NCBI GenBank assembly: GCA_017615655.1 | Contig: JAFZZS010000005.1 | Location: forward strand, 16,445-80,444 | Length of the DNA stretch: 64,000 nt | From: Alphaproteobacteria bacterium | GTDB taxonomy: Bacteria > Pseudomonadota > Alphaproteobacteria > Rs-D84 | Reading direction: 5' to 3' | Shown: one piece after another, positions 29,234 to 38,139 of the stretch | How the letters are laid out: every line of letters begins with the position of its first letter | Position numbering within the stretch: the stretch's first letter is position 1 | Translations under genes and position numbers: made by a program | The notes under the pieces: generated by a model | Seen by the model: only the letters and a program-made list of their open reading frames with translations | Told to the model about the DNA's origin: nothing | Database searches by the model: none

Positions 29234-30025
29234 TTACCGTTTTTCATTTTTTTTATCAAAAATTTTTGGTGATGCAGCGGATGAAGTCACATTACTTCGT
29301 AACTTTTCTTTTGTTAAAAATTCAATAACAGAATAAACCTGTGCCTTATTCAAACTGTGCATAAATTGTTTAGATGATATAATATCGTTGATATCTTTGA
29401 TTTCTAGCCCACTTTTCATAAAACAAACAGCGACATTTTTAATAATCTGGATTGTATATTCAATTTCTTTTTCTGTAGAAAAATTGCTTAAATAATCCGT
29501 CAAAATTCCGCAAATATACACAAAATATGTCTTCAAAGGTTCTGTTTTACCCCCGTTTAAATTTAAATCTATAAAACTGATACCATCTTCGGAATAAAAG
29601 AAATTCGTAGTTTTCGAAGGATCAATCATTAATCCAGCATTTTCAATATCTAACCAATCAGATATAAATTTATCTATTTTTTCAATATTCATATTTGCAA
29701 TATCATGTAATCTTTTCTCGTGTTCTTCATCTGACATACCACTGCTGTATATCTCGGTTCCTTTGGCACGAGGTTGCAAAATATATCCACGGGCATACCC
29801 AAGATCATTTGGTGGATAGACAATTTTGTATTCTAATGTGGGAACTATTGCAATTCCACGCTTTTTCAATTCATTTGTAATCAAAATTATTTTTTTTATT
29901 TCGTCTTCTTTAAAACCACCAGCTAGTAAAACATAATCATCAAAAAGACGTACTTTTTTATTTCCGCCCCTTTTTATTTGACCCTGACTTTCAAAATGCA
30001 TTTTTACAAAATCATCTATCAACAT
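29234..30025 (-). CDS. Unknown protein with a kinase-like segment
   Basis: 263 residues from the ATG at 30025, which has an AAGAGAAA ribosome-binding site; the 28 upstream codons form a hydrophobic stretch without one. The segment MIDPSKTTNFFYSEDGISFIDL resembles the catalytic-loop and DFD region of protein kinase-like or aminoglycoside phosphotransferase folds (D..K..N, then IDL). An N-terminal Lys/Gly region (RGGNKKVRLF) could be a glycine loop. Function is not assigned. Confidence 0.65.
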   Translation of the reverse strand: MLIDDFVKMHFESQGQIKRGGNKKVRLFDDYVLLAGGFKEDEIKKIILITNELKKRGIAIVPTLEYKIVYPPNDLGYARGYILQPRAKGTEIYSSGMSDEEHEKRLHDIANMNIEKIDKFISDWLDIENAGLMIDPSKTTNFFYSEDGISFIDLNLNGGKTEPLKTYFVYICGILTDYLSNFSTEKEIEYTIQIIKNVAVCFMKSGLEIKDINDIISSKQFMHSLNKAQVYSVIEFLTKEKLRSNVTSSAASPKIFDKKNEKR

Positions 30026-30119
30026 GTCATTTCTCTTTTTTGATACAAAGACACTATACCATGAATAGAATAAAATATAGTAAAAAATTATTAACAATTT
30101 TGAACCCAAATAATTTTTG

Positions 30120-30185
30120 TAAATCGTGGTTGTGCAGTGTGTGCGATTCCCGAGCCGAGTTGTTGGAAATGGGGCGAGAGATAAA
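30120..30185 (-). repeat. tRNA-fMet flank repeat, distal copy
   Basis: This copy starts TTGTAAATCGTGGTTGTGC and continues CAGTGTGTGCGATTCCCGA. It is about 80% identical to 31039-31105. Its beginning matches the 3' end and flank of the tRNA-fMet gene at 31769-31784. No gene lies in it. Confidence 0.55.
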
Positions 30186-30201
30186 AAGAGTTTTTTGTTA
30201 T

Positions 30202-30232
30202 AAAAAAATAGCGATGATATACATCGCTATTT
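30202..30232 (-). terminator. Terminator of the OmpA/Opa-like gene
   Basis: On the minus strand AAATAGCGATG pairs with CATCGCTATTT, followed by a run of T, just after the stop at 30254. Confidence 0.85.
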
Positions 30233-30253
30233 ATTCTTATTGTTCGTGATATA

Positions 30254-30856
30254 TTAAAATGCGTAATTTGCACCCAGACGGAATTGATGATAATCTGTGA
30301 CTAACTTGTATTTATAGCCAGAATCTTCAAACTTTTTCGCAGATGTTAAATACCTGTATCCCAAATCAACGGACAACGCATTGGTTATGTTATATGCAAC
30401 ACCGCCACCGATTTGCCATGCAAATACATGCGGAGTTGCGCCAGCGCCAAACCAGTCCTTGCTTAAATGATTAAATTGATATCCGGCACCAATACCAAAA
30501 TATGGTGTGAACGCGGACATTGTTTTGAAATCAAGATAGGCATTTGCCAAAAGGGTATGAGAACGATTCCAAATCCCAGATGTCGATAAAACAAAACCTT
30601 CAACATAGTCATATTCCAATTCACCACGCAATGCGAAATCGGGCGACAAATCGTATTTCACACCAAATGCACCCGATACATCAAATGCAAATTTATCCCC
30701 AACCCATTCACCCATAGTATAATCAGAAGCTTCCCCAGACAGTTCAATTGTTGCATGTGTATAACCCAAATGTGCGGACACATATGGCGAAACAGCGGCG
30801 TTTGATGCAAATGTTGCCATTGTTGCTATTAGTGATGTTAAAAGAATCTTTTTCAT
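30254..30856 (-). CDS. Outer-membrane beta-barrel protein (opacity family)
   Basis: 200 residues with a signal peptide (MKKILLTSLIATMATFASNA) and eight amphipathic strands ending GANYAF, so the C-terminal Phe favours BAM insertion. Features such as YVSAHLGYTHATIEL, PYFGIGAGYQFN and LSVDLGYRYL match the Opa/Omp25 barrel family. It has a GGAG Shine-Dalgarno, its own promoter (30883-30912) and terminator. It lies within the series of segments stacked behind tRNA-fMet. Confidence 0.88.
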   Translation of the reverse strand: MKKILLTSLIATMATFASNAAVSPYVSAHLGYTHATIELSGEASDYTMGEWVGDKFAFDVSGAFGVKYDLSPDFALRGELEYDYVEGFVLSTSGIWNRSHTLLANAYLDFKTMSAFTPYFGIGAGYQFNHLSKDWFGAGATPHVFAWQIGGGVAYNITNALSVDLGYRYLTSAKKFEDSGYKYKLVTDYHQFRLGANYAF

Positions 30857-30882
30857 ATTTTTCTCCTTGGTTGGCTATGGAT

Positions 30883-30912
30883 ATAATATCATAAATATCA
30901 AAATTTTACAAT
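30883..30912 (-). promoter_or_regulatory. Promoter of the outer-membrane barrel gene
   Basis: On the minus strand TTGTAA (30907-30912) and TATTAT (30883-30888) with an 18-bp spacer, 27 bp upstream of the ATG. Confidence 0.45.
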
Positions 30913-30940
30913 AGCACCACTATAATAACCAAAGACTCAG

Positions 30941-31055
30941 TTCAAAAGTGGCAAATTTTTATCACTTTTTAAAAAATAATTTTCGAACTCTGTGAAAATA
31001 TTAGAAAACTAACAAAAAACCGCCCTTATGGACGGTTTTGTAAACTCTGGTTGCG
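30941..31055 (+). repeat. Direct repeat flanking the NADAR cassette, left copy
   Basis: 115 bp, roughly 80% identical to 31669-31784. It starts GTTCAAAAGTGG and includes a copy of the tRNA-fMet terminator (31014-31039) and the last bases of the tRNA (CTGGTTGCG). The sequence after it (CAGTGTGTGC) does not continue the tRNA. Sequence 31056-31200 holds only the second flank repeat and the NADAR promoter region. Confidence 0.75.
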
Positions 31056-31200
31056 CAGTGTGTGCAGTTCCCGAGCCGAATTGTTAGGAATAGGACGAAG
31101 AATTGATGAATTGAAAGATAAATTAGGGTTGGTGGATTTGAGCCGGATTTATTGACATATGATATTTTTACTATAAAATCTCTATAAAAGGGTTTGTTGT

Positions 31201-31659
31201 ATGCCAAAAGAAATTAGATTTTGTCAGCCAATAGGGGAATATTATTTTTTATCGCCTTTGTCTGCACATCCAATAAAAATGGTTGTTGATGGACAAGAAT
31301 ATGTTTTTCCTACGGTTGAACATTACTATCAGGCAATGAAATTTTATGCAAATGATGAACGTTTTAATAATATTTTGAATCTGGAAAATGCAGATGATGC
31401 ACGACTTATTACTAAAACACCCGAATATAAAATAAATCGCAGAAAGGATTTTGATAAAAACAAATTTGATATTATGGAAGATGGGTTGCGTGCGAAATTT
31501 TCTCAAAATCCAGATGTTACAGAAATGTTAAAACAGACAGGTGATGCGATATTAATAAAATCTTGTCCGGTATGTTATAAGTGTGGTTTTGGTATAGGTA
31601 GTGGTACAAATCGTATAGGAAAAATTTTAATGGAAATTAGAAAAGAAATTCAAAAATAA
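31201..31659 (+). CDS. NADAR (YbiA-like) domain protein
   Basis: 152 residues. The NADAR signature is clear: YYFLSPLSAHP, then FPTVEHYYQAMKF (Glu40, His41, Tyr42, Gln44) and C-terminal GTNRIGKILMEIR. Family members act as N-glycosidases, either on riboflavin intermediates (YbiA) or removing ADP-ribose from guanine bases opposite DarT-like toxins. No DarT gene is adjacent. It sits alone between two direct repeats next to tRNA-fMet, so it may be an acquired cassette with a defence or repair role. Confidence 0.88.
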   Translation: MPKEIRFCQPIGEYYFLSPLSAHPIKMVVDGQEYVFPTVEHYYQAMKFYANDERFNNILNLENADDARLITKTPEYKINRRKDFDKNKFDIMEDGLRAKFSQNPDVTEMLKQTGDAILIKSCPVCYKCGFGIGSGTNRIGKILMEIRKEIQK

Positions 31660-31668
31660 TAAAAAATA

Positions 31669-31776
31669 GTTCAAAAGTGGTGATTTTTCACCACTTTTTT
31701 AAATTTAACTTTCGAACTTTTTGTGGGTATTGTAAATCTAATAAAAAACCGCCCTTGTGGACGGTTTTGTAAATCT

Positions 31777-31784
<8 letters not shown>
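31669..31784 (+). repeat. Direct repeat flanking the NADAR cassette, right copy
   Basis: 116 bp matching 30941-31055. It contains the NADAR terminator, the tRNA-fMet terminator (minus strand, 31743-31768) and the tRNA-fMet 3' end. This is the copy attached to the functional tRNA. Confidence 0.75.
31673..31700 (+). terminator. Terminator of the NADAR gene
   Basis: AAAAGTGGTGA pairs perfectly with TCACCACTTTT around TTTT, followed by more T. Confidence 0.88.
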
Positions 31785-31853
<69 letters not shown>

Positions 31854-31911
31854 ATAAACGGCACTAATTATAGATGATATTTTACCATTGTCAAACAAAA
31901 ACTGTGTTTTT

Positions 31912-33444
31912 TTAGTGCTGATGTTCTAAAAAATCACCCAACTTTTGCGGTAATATATCGGACTTTGGTAATTGTGTATCATCTGATTTTCCGCCATCGT
32001 ATTTAGAATCTTTTAACATATCATTAACATTCATATAACCAATCAAATCACTTTGTGTATATGTTTGTTTCTTAAGCGCATAACCACGCAACTTTACATA
32101 TTGGTCACTTGTCTTTTTTGTATCATGATATTCACTGAAACCAACACATACAATAATTAAACCATCTGGACCATCGGAAACATTCCATACTATACGCTTT
32201 CTATCATTATGATTTGAACTGTCTATGCTTTGAACAATGCAACATCCCGACTCTTTTTTCACAGTTGCGGATACAGTTTGTTTACCATCTTTGATTATAT
32301 GAACAGAACCTTCAAATTGCATATCAAGTGGATCAAGATTTACCTCGTTTATCGCGGAAAGAGCCTTATACGCATTATTTTCACCAGAAGCTTTTACAAT
32401 TTCTTTAAATTGACTCTGTTTTATATACTTTTTTATTTCAATTGGTTTAATTGTTTTTGTTTCTTTTTTTATTTCAACAGATTGCTGAACTCGAATTGAT
32501 TTTTCTTCTGTTTTTTCTTCTATGGTTTCTTTTGTTCTGTCTTGTATTAAATTTGATAAATCTTGGCATACACTATCTAGTTGTTCGGCATTGATACAAA
32601 CAACTATTACACCATCTGCACGATGCATCATTTTTTTCTGTATACCGTTTTTTCTTTGATCAGATAAAACATTTCTTATATAGCGCTCTAGTACATCATC
32701 TGACAAAGATTCATATTCAACTAATTCGCGACAATGTGCAAATATTTCTTTAATATCTAGATGTTTCCCTTGGATTTTTATTTCAAAAGTTTCTTGAATT
32801 GTTTGTGTTGCAGATTGAACCTGTTCCACCTGTTTTTGTAATTCTTTGGTTTCAAAATCACGGTCTATTTCTTGTAAAATATTTAACAAGTTATTCCCAT
32901 TCGTATCAAGTACTGTAACATTTGGATGTGTTTCGATAAATGCCAATGTTTTTTTAAGATGTTCTTCATCTTTTAACAAAACACTTTTTTTTATCAGTCT
33001 TGGCTCTACAACAAGTGTTTCAACCATATCCGGCAATATATCAATCAATACATCAAAATCAGATATACTAAATGAACAATTTATTTCATATGTGGCCGGC
33101 AAAAAAGTATCTTTTGTTATATAATCTTTACCAAGGCGACTGCAATCAAAAGTACCACAAACTATACGTGGAAATCTTTTACTATATTTAGAACAGTAAA
33201 AATTGCCTCGAATAACCAACCATGGAAAATAAGAATCATCAAAATTACCACTTTTATTTATAATATTCCTTACATCTATATCTCCAATAATATTAAGACG
33301 CAAATTTTTTCCAAGATTTATTTTTTCATTTATCAAAGGTAATTGGCTAATAGTAAACCCTGGCAATACATCACCATACATCGGATTTATATCCTCATCA
33401 CCATGAGTCATAATAACTTGAATATCAAATTTATTTTTTGCCAT
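31912..33444 (-). CDS. Unknown 510-residue protein
   Basis: I do not recognise this protein. It has no signal peptide or membrane helix. The N-terminal third is a beta-rich domain (KLNIIGDIDVRNI and LVIRGNFYCSK), perhaps a solenoid. The middle is helical and Gln/Glu-rich with Lys-Glu-Thr repeats (about 310-340), and the C-terminal part is another globular domain. The start has AAGAAAT upstream, a weak ribosome-binding site. It lies alone downstream of the type IV secretion fragment. Confidence 0.8.
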   Translation of the reverse strand: MAKNKFDIQVIMTHGDEDINPMYGDVLPGFTISQLPLINEKINLGKNLRLNIIGDIDVRNIINKSGNFDDSYFPWLVIRGNFYCSKYSKRFPRIVCGTFDCSRLGKDYITKDTFLPATYEINCSFSISDFDVLIDILPDMVETLVVEPRLIKKSVLLKDEEHLKKTLAFIETHPNVTVLDTNGNNLLNILQEIDRDFETKELQKQVEQVQSATQTIQETFEIKIQGKHLDIKEIFAHCRELVEYESLSDDVLERYIRNVLSDQRKNGIQKKMMHRADGVIVVCINAEQLDSVCQDLSNLIQDRTKETIEEKTEEKSIRVQQSVEIKKETKTIKPIEIKKYIKQSQFKEIVKASGENNAYKALSAINEVNLDPLDMQFEGSVHIIKDGKQTVSATVKKESGCCIVQSIDSSNHNDRKRIVWNVSDGPDGLIIVCVGFSEYHDTKKTSDQYVKLRGYALKKQTYTQSDLIGYMNVNDMLKDSKYDGGKSDDTQLPKSDILPQKLGDFLEHQH

Positions 33445-33584
33445 TACTTATTTCTTTTACTGTTGGTTACTTGGTAATATAATACAAAAATATATTATTG
33501 TCAAGTTTTTTATAATTATAAAAATACCACTATTTATTAGTGGTAAAAACACGATATACACTGAAACACAACGTATACAATATT

Positions 33585-34205
33585 TTAATTACCTAAAAAA
33601 CATCTTTTTAATTCGCTATTATCTTCGTTTTGATCGACACGTTTATTCCGTATCTCTTGTGCGGCATTTATTTTTTGTTTTAATAAAATAACTTCTGGAT
33701 GAGATTGTATTTCGTTATTCATTTTTTCTATAACTAACTCAATATCTTCACGTGATTCTACAAAAACTGGCATAATGGAATTTGTTGCATTAAATACAGA
33801 ATTCTTTATATCCGACATCATATCTTTCATAACAGATAAATATGCATTTATATGTTTATCTTCATGACCCAGAATTGCGTTATACGAACACGACCCACGT
33901 ATATGTGATTTATCTATTTTAATTTCAAAATTACTATAACCAATACTTGCGTCTAATTTTTTAAGTGTGACACAATACCCTGTATCTTTTGCAACAATAT
34001 CAACAACAATATCAAAATCTTGAACCAATGTAGCAAGAACATTTCCATGTAATTTGTTCATTGGTTCATCTGGTTGGGTAACACTTTTCGTATAAGATGG
34101 GTTTAATATATTTATATTCGGTACATTTTTATATTTAATACAATCATCTGCAAATGCGACACCATATAACAATGATACAGATAAAATAAATATCTTATTA
34201 AACAT
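33585..34205 (-). CDS. Putative periplasmic Zn metalloprotease in a T4SS operon
   Basis: 206 residues from the ATG at 34205. The start has a signal peptide (MFNKIFILSVSLLYGVAFA), and the longer frame would read into virB4. The motif GHEDKHINAY contains HExxH, the zinc-protease signature, in a context (AILGHEDKHINAY) like DUF922-type secreted proteases. A Cys-rich N-terminal region could form disulphides in the periplasm. It begins directly after virB4, suggesting a role such as cell-wall opening or processing for the secretion channel; this is inference. Confidence 0.6.
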   Translation of the reverse strand: MFNKIFILSVSLLYGVAFADDCIKYKNVPNINILNPSYTKSVTQPDEPMNKLHGNVLATLVQDFDIVVDIVAKDTGYCVTLKKLDASIGYSNFEIKIDKSHIRGSCSYNAILGHEDKHINAYLSVMKDMMSDIKNSVFNATNSIMPVFVESREDIELVIEKMNNEIQSHPEVILLKQKINAAQEIRNKRVDQNEDNSELKRCFLGN

Positions 34206-34206
34206 A

Positions 34207-36621
34207 TTATAAATCACCTGCACCTTGTTTTTTAAGGTACTCTGCAACAAACGCAGAACCATACTGTCTATATAACTCTTCTGCCAAAAGCACAGATGAA
34301 CGCCCAGATTCAAACAAACGCAGCAAATTTCCTAACCCACCAAGTTCAGTATTTAAAATTACAGATTCATTATTGACCGGACGCATTAACAATACGGCAC
34401 GTTTTAAATTAGGGTATGCTTTACCTTGTATAAATGCCATTTCTAATGGATTAAGATTCCAATGTTCATAGTCCGCCTCGTCTGCTGCAGGATTACGGAA
34501 AAACATTATTGTTTGTGCCTGACCACGAACAACATCACCTATACCAAGTTTATCAAGAACATTTGCACGTTGGAATGCCACCATATATGCCTGACGATTT
34601 TTACGACCTTCTTGTAAACCAACTATAAAATTATCACGGAACATCTTGTTTTCCAACATAGGCGCCGTCTCGTCAATCATAATCAATGATGGGTTTCCAC
34701 CAGATACCGTTGTGTTATTTATTCTGTGTAATATATAAGATATAACAGCTGGTGCAAGTGTAGAATCTTGTAATATATCCGTAAAATCAAATGTTGTTAA
34801 CCGGGATTGTAAATCAAGCGTATCTGTATCTTCATTAAATATTTCACCATACTGTAATGGATCAACCCATTTCTTAAGTGCACTGCGCATATTACCAGAT
34901 GATGAAAAACAACTTTCCCAAAGATTTTTTAACATCCTATCTTTGTCAGATAGATAATCAAAATTAACAGAAACAGCACGCGCAATTTCATCTGCCGAGA
35001 CTGCATCATTCTGTTCAGAAATCATCGCCAACCAACGACGTAAAAATGCACGGTTTACCACAGTATCTTGCATCTTTAACGGATTCAAATGTGTTAAAAA
35101 TGCCGCATCAGATTTTTCTTTACCTTGCATTGTTATATATTTTCCACCAACAGAAAGTGTGAATATTTCAGCACCTTTATTTCTATCAAAGAAAAATGCT
35201 TTTAATTTTTTATGACGCAATGATTGTGCAATTAAAAACGAGAATAATGTAGTCTTACCACCACCTGTCGGACCAATAGTTAGCGTATGACCAACCGCCG
35301 CTGGTTTATCGGAAACATGAAATTGAAATTGATATGGTGTACCTTGCGCTGTTGGAAATACAACAAGTGGACCCTGTCCCCAATCAGAATTTGTTATACC
35401 ACGTGGAGTACTTGACATTGGTACAGTTATTGCCGCAGCGCGTGATAACATTTTAAATGTTCGTGGAAATGTATCAAACCCAGGAATTAATGAAAACCAA
35501 GATACTTTTGTAGCAAAATTTTCTTGTATTGGCGATACACCAAACGATGCGCATATCTTTTTAAATTCATCAACATATTCTTTTAATTCATCCTGTGTTT
35601 TTCCAAATATTAAAAACAATGGATAATAATTTACAAGTGTCTGATTTCCTGATACATTCTCGTCCATAACTGATTCTGCACTTGAAATTTGTTCTTCTGT
35701 AGAATCATTTTCTTTTGATGCTGTACTGCGGCGCTGACGTAATACTACCTCAACATCGGCGGCACCCATGATTTTAAAACCATTCATACAAATCATTTCT
35801 GTTTGAATAGTGTTAACAGAATCAAAAAAGTCTTCATCTAAATAATCAGGTGCTGCACGAAAAGATATTAAGGATGAAAAATATTCTCTATCACCGCTGA
35901 TATACTTAACATTACCATTAGATAAAAATTCAACATCATCAACTGTTGCTAACTCTGTAATTTTTTCATCACAAACTTCAGGTGTTGGTTTAGTTATTGG
36001 TGAAAATATACGCCCAAAAAATTTTGCCATATTATCACGTGAATCATTTTTAAGAATACGTGGATTATATGGTGCAAGTATAGATTCTATATAATTTCCA
36101 TATTGATTAAGTAAATCACGGGTATTTTGACCACTAACTGTTAATACTATGTAATAATCATTAGTAAATATACGTAAACCTTGTGAATGCCATTTATCGT
36201 ATATTTTTTGTAACACAGGTTGATCAAATTCGTAATTTGTATTTTCGGCAACTGCATCACGAACAGTAAAAAATCTTAAAACTACATTTGGGTTATGAAT
36301 TTGATTAAATATTTGTGAACGTAAATCTAAAAATTTTACCCTTTGTTCATCTGTTTGCATACTGGTTTGTACACCTGATACATGATACACACGTACCAAA
36401 GCACCATTATCTAATTCCAAAGAATCATCATTGTAAACTGTTTCAAAAGGAATATATTCAGTATAATGTTTATAACCAAATCTTGGAAAAACATGTTTTA
36501 CAATAGTAGGCACATACATCATTAAAATAATAAAAGCAAAAATAACCGCCACAACCATAACAGTAAGTGTCATAGTCACAGAAAATCCACCGGCAAAATA
36601 TCTAAAAAAACTCTCTATCAT
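34207..36621 (-). CDS. virB4: VirB4-family type IV secretion ATPase
   Basis: 804 residues. VirB4 energises assembly and transport of type IV secretion channels at the inner membrane. The N terminus has hydrophobic segments (about 14-36). The Walker A motif GPTGGGKTTLF lies near 451, the Walker B region is SLIMIDETAP, and the CagE/VirB4 N-terminal domain precedes them. The length matches the family. It overlaps the VirB3-like gene by 4 bp. Confidence 0.92.
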   Translation of the reverse strand: MIESFFRYFAGGFSVTMTLTVMVVAVIFAFIILMMYVPTIVKHVFPRFGYKHYTEYIPFETVYNDDSLELDNGALVRVYHVSGVQTSMQTDEQRVKFLDLRSQIFNQIHNPNVVLRFFTVRDAVAENTNYEFDQPVLQKIYDKWHSQGLRIFTNDYYIVLTVSGQNTRDLLNQYGNYIESILAPYNPRILKNDSRDNMAKFFGRIFSPITKPTPEVCDEKITELATVDDVEFLSNGNVKYISGDREYFSSLISFRAAPDYLDEDFFDSVNTIQTEMICMNGFKIMGAADVEVVLRQRRSTASKENDSTEEQISSAESVMDENVSGNQTLVNYYPLFLIFGKTQDELKEYVDEFKKICASFGVSPIQENFATKVSWFSLIPGFDTFPRTFKMLSRAAAITVPMSSTPRGITNSDWGQGPLVVFPTAQGTPYQFQFHVSDKPAAVGHTLTIGPTGGGKTTLFSFLIAQSLRHKKLKAFFFDRNKGAEIFTLSVGGKYITMQGKEKSDAAFLTHLNPLKMQDTVVNRAFLRRWLAMISEQNDAVSADEIARAVSVNFDYLSDKDRMLKNLWESCFSSSGNMRSALKKWVDPLQYGEIFNEDTDTLDLQSRLTTFDFTDILQDSTLAPAVISYILHRINNTTVSGGNPSLIMIDETAPMLENKMFRDNFIVGLQEGRKNRQAYMVAFQRANVLDKLGIGDVVRGQAQTIMFFRNPAADEADYEHWNLNPLEMAFIQGKAYPNLKRAVLLMRPVNNESVILNTELGGLGNLLRLFESGRSSVLLAEELYRQYGSAFVAEYLKKQGAGDL

Positions 36622-36923
36622 GCTGATAATCTCCGCGGTATTTTATTTTTCATCATTTTTATCTTCGCTATTAAAACCTGACCAATTTGTGAATCATTCT
36701 TGGTAAAACGAGCAAAAAGCATATGTATCAAACAAACAGATATTAAAAAATATAATGGATTAAAATATTTATTAACAAAATCTGCGTTAAAAAACGTCAA
36801 ACCAACAACATATAAAACAATAAAGACCGTGAACTGAACCATAAAATTCAGAACAGCCAAAGTGTACGGCACACCAAATAAAAGCGATGGATTCGCCAAA
36901 GCTTTTAATACTTGTTGTCTCAT
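36618..36923 (-). CDS. virB3: VirB3-like type IV secretion protein
   Basis: 101 residues with two adjacent membrane helices (about 25-45 and 53-72) and a short N terminus (NPSLLFGVPYTL). This matches VirB3/TrbD, which is usually encoded just before VirB4. The 4-bp overlap with virB4 supports the call. No other vir genes are in the window, so the secretion system must be completed elsewhere or is reduced. Confidence 0.8.
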   Translation of the reverse strand: MRQQVLKALANPSLLFGVPYTLAVLNFMVQFTVFIVLYVVGLTFFNADFVNKYFNPLYFLISVCLIHMLFARFTKNDSQIGQVLIAKIKMMKNKIPRRLSA

Positions 36924-37232
36924 TTTACTGAAAAACCCTCCATGGATATTTTTATTATAACAATTTCAATAATTTTCAACAAGCATAAAAAATAAAAACA
37001 TAAAATTGTTAAAATTGTTAAAAAATACACGTATTTTTAACAGATTTTTAAATATATTTATTTTCAACAAAATATATAAAAAGGCTTAAAATAAGCCTAA
37101 AAAATGTTAAAAACATTGTTAAAATTAGGTTATTAACATTTTCAACAACCTAAACAACAATAACAAAATATAAATATAATATTTGATTTTTGTTAAAAAG
37201 TGTTTATAATTGCCCTGCAAAAAGGATAAAAA
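36924..37232 (+). other. AT-rich intergenic region with TTAA motifs
   Basis: 309 bp, almost entirely A and T, with repeated TTGTTAAAA and TTTTCAACA words. It contains one exact TTAA-N7-TTAA (37037-37051), the CtrA-type box of Alphaproteobacteria, though in AT-rich DNA this may be chance. A short AAAGGCTT/AAGCCT hairpin lies near 37080-37110. The right end holds the rpmJ promoter. I see no gene in the rest. Confidence 0.4.
37183..37210 (+). promoter_or_regulatory. Promoter of rpmJ
   Basis: TTGATT (37183-37188) and TATAAT (37205-37210) with a 16-bp spacer, followed by an AAAGGA Shine-Dalgarno. Confidence 0.65.
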
Positions 37233-37367
37233 ATGAAATTTTTAAGTTCTTTACGGGCGTGGAAAAAACGCGGAAATATTAAACAGGTTCGTCGTGGAAA
37301 ACAAATTGTTTTGATTGATCCTGATAACCCAAAATTCAAGGCAAAACAGGGTTTTAAAAGGAAATAA
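37233..37367 (+). CDS. rpmJ: Ribosomal protein bL36, zinc-free type
   Basis: A 44-residue product, MKFLSSLRAWKKRGN then QIVLIDPDNPKFKAKQG, matches the C-terminal NPRFKARQG signature of bL36 (large ribosomal subunit). It lacks the CxxC-CxxxxH zinc ribbon, so it is the C-minus paralogue usually favoured in Alphaproteobacteria. It has a strong promoter and an AAAAAGGA ribosome-binding site. A terminator (37392-37424) follows, so it forms a single-gene unit. Confidence 0.9.
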   Translation: MKFLSSLRAWKKRGNIKQVRRGKQIVLIDPDNPKFKAKQGFKRK

Positions 37368-37391
37368 TCCTGTGTTTTTCCTGTTCTATTT

Positions 37392-37424
37392 TACGGTATT
37401 CTGTCCTGAATGCCGTATTTTTTT
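37392..37424 (+). terminator. Terminator after rpmJ
   Basis: TACGGTATTC pairs with GAATGCCGTA (one G-T pair), followed by seven T. Confidence 0.88.
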
Positions 37425-37425
37425 A

Positions 37426-38112
37426 CTAAAATAAGTTAAAATCATTAGTAAATGCCTCTACTAAAGCATTTTTAACCTCGACACCGGACAAACCAGCTAA
37501 ACGCATATAATTGTCAATTTGTGTGTCTGAGTGGAATATATAGGCACTATGGTCCGCAAATTCAGGAACAGACATAATATGTTGTGATGGTTTAAATATT
37601 ATCTTGGCGGTATTATCAATTGTATACCCACCAAAACTAATATTTGACTTCGTATTATTGCAATTTTTATTTACAATTGCGAGCCCTGATACATCTGAAT
37701 AACTTTTTTTACCACCAATAATTTTTGTTTGAAGTAAAATACTAGTATCATCACAATTATGTTCTGCGACAATATTAAGTGATAAATTAGACAAATTTTT
37801 ACACATAATGTGACCACGAAGTTCAGAATTTTTCCCGGTGTTTTTTATAAAAATATTAAAAAAAGCCGGGAATTTATTTTTTATGTTCACACTTAAAAAC
37901 ACCGGTTGATTTGATGCATTTATATTTATATTCAATGTATTTTTATCTTTTATTTCACCAACGTATACAATATGAATAGGCAAATCGTAATTTTTTGATA
38001 TATTCTCGGTTTCTTTAATAGTAGAAAGTGATGAATTATAAACCCCATCACAGTAAACAATAGTTTCTGCGGGAAAAGTTTTTATATTGAATTTGTTCCA
38101 CATGTATGACAT
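37426..38112 (-). CDS. Orphan, shortened SufD/SufB-like protein
   Basis: 228 residues. The C-terminal part (GGYTIDNTAKIIFKP, then a stretch ending AGLSGVEVKNALVEAF) follows the closing region of SufD/SufB, including the A..Li.aF tail helix. The middle has the regular beta-strand pattern of the SufBD beta-helix. It is about half the usual SufD length and lacks the conserved CSHGAT-like motif and its Cys. No sufB, sufC or sufS is nearby. It may be a reduced SufD partner of a distant SUF operon, or a decaying copy. Confidence 0.5.
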   Translation of the reverse strand: MSYMWNKFNIKTFPAETIVYCDGVYNSSLSTIKETENISKNYDLPIHIVYVGEIKDKNTLNININASNQPVFLSVNIKNKFPAFFNIFIKNTGKNSELRGHIMCKNLSNLSLNIVAEHNCDDTSILLQTKIIGGKKSYSDVSGLAIVNKNCNNTKSNISFGGYTIDNTAKIIFKPSQHIMSVPEFADHSAYIFHSDTQIDNYMRLAGLSGVEVKNALVEAFTNDFNLF

Positions 38113-38139
38113 ATTATCTGTATTATAAAGGATTTTATT

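Noticed and set aside
31040..31150. Degenerate tRNA next to the NADAR gene
   Set aside because: It resembles tRNA-fMet only at its first bases and in a short T-arm-like stretch; it cannot fold into a cloverleaf.
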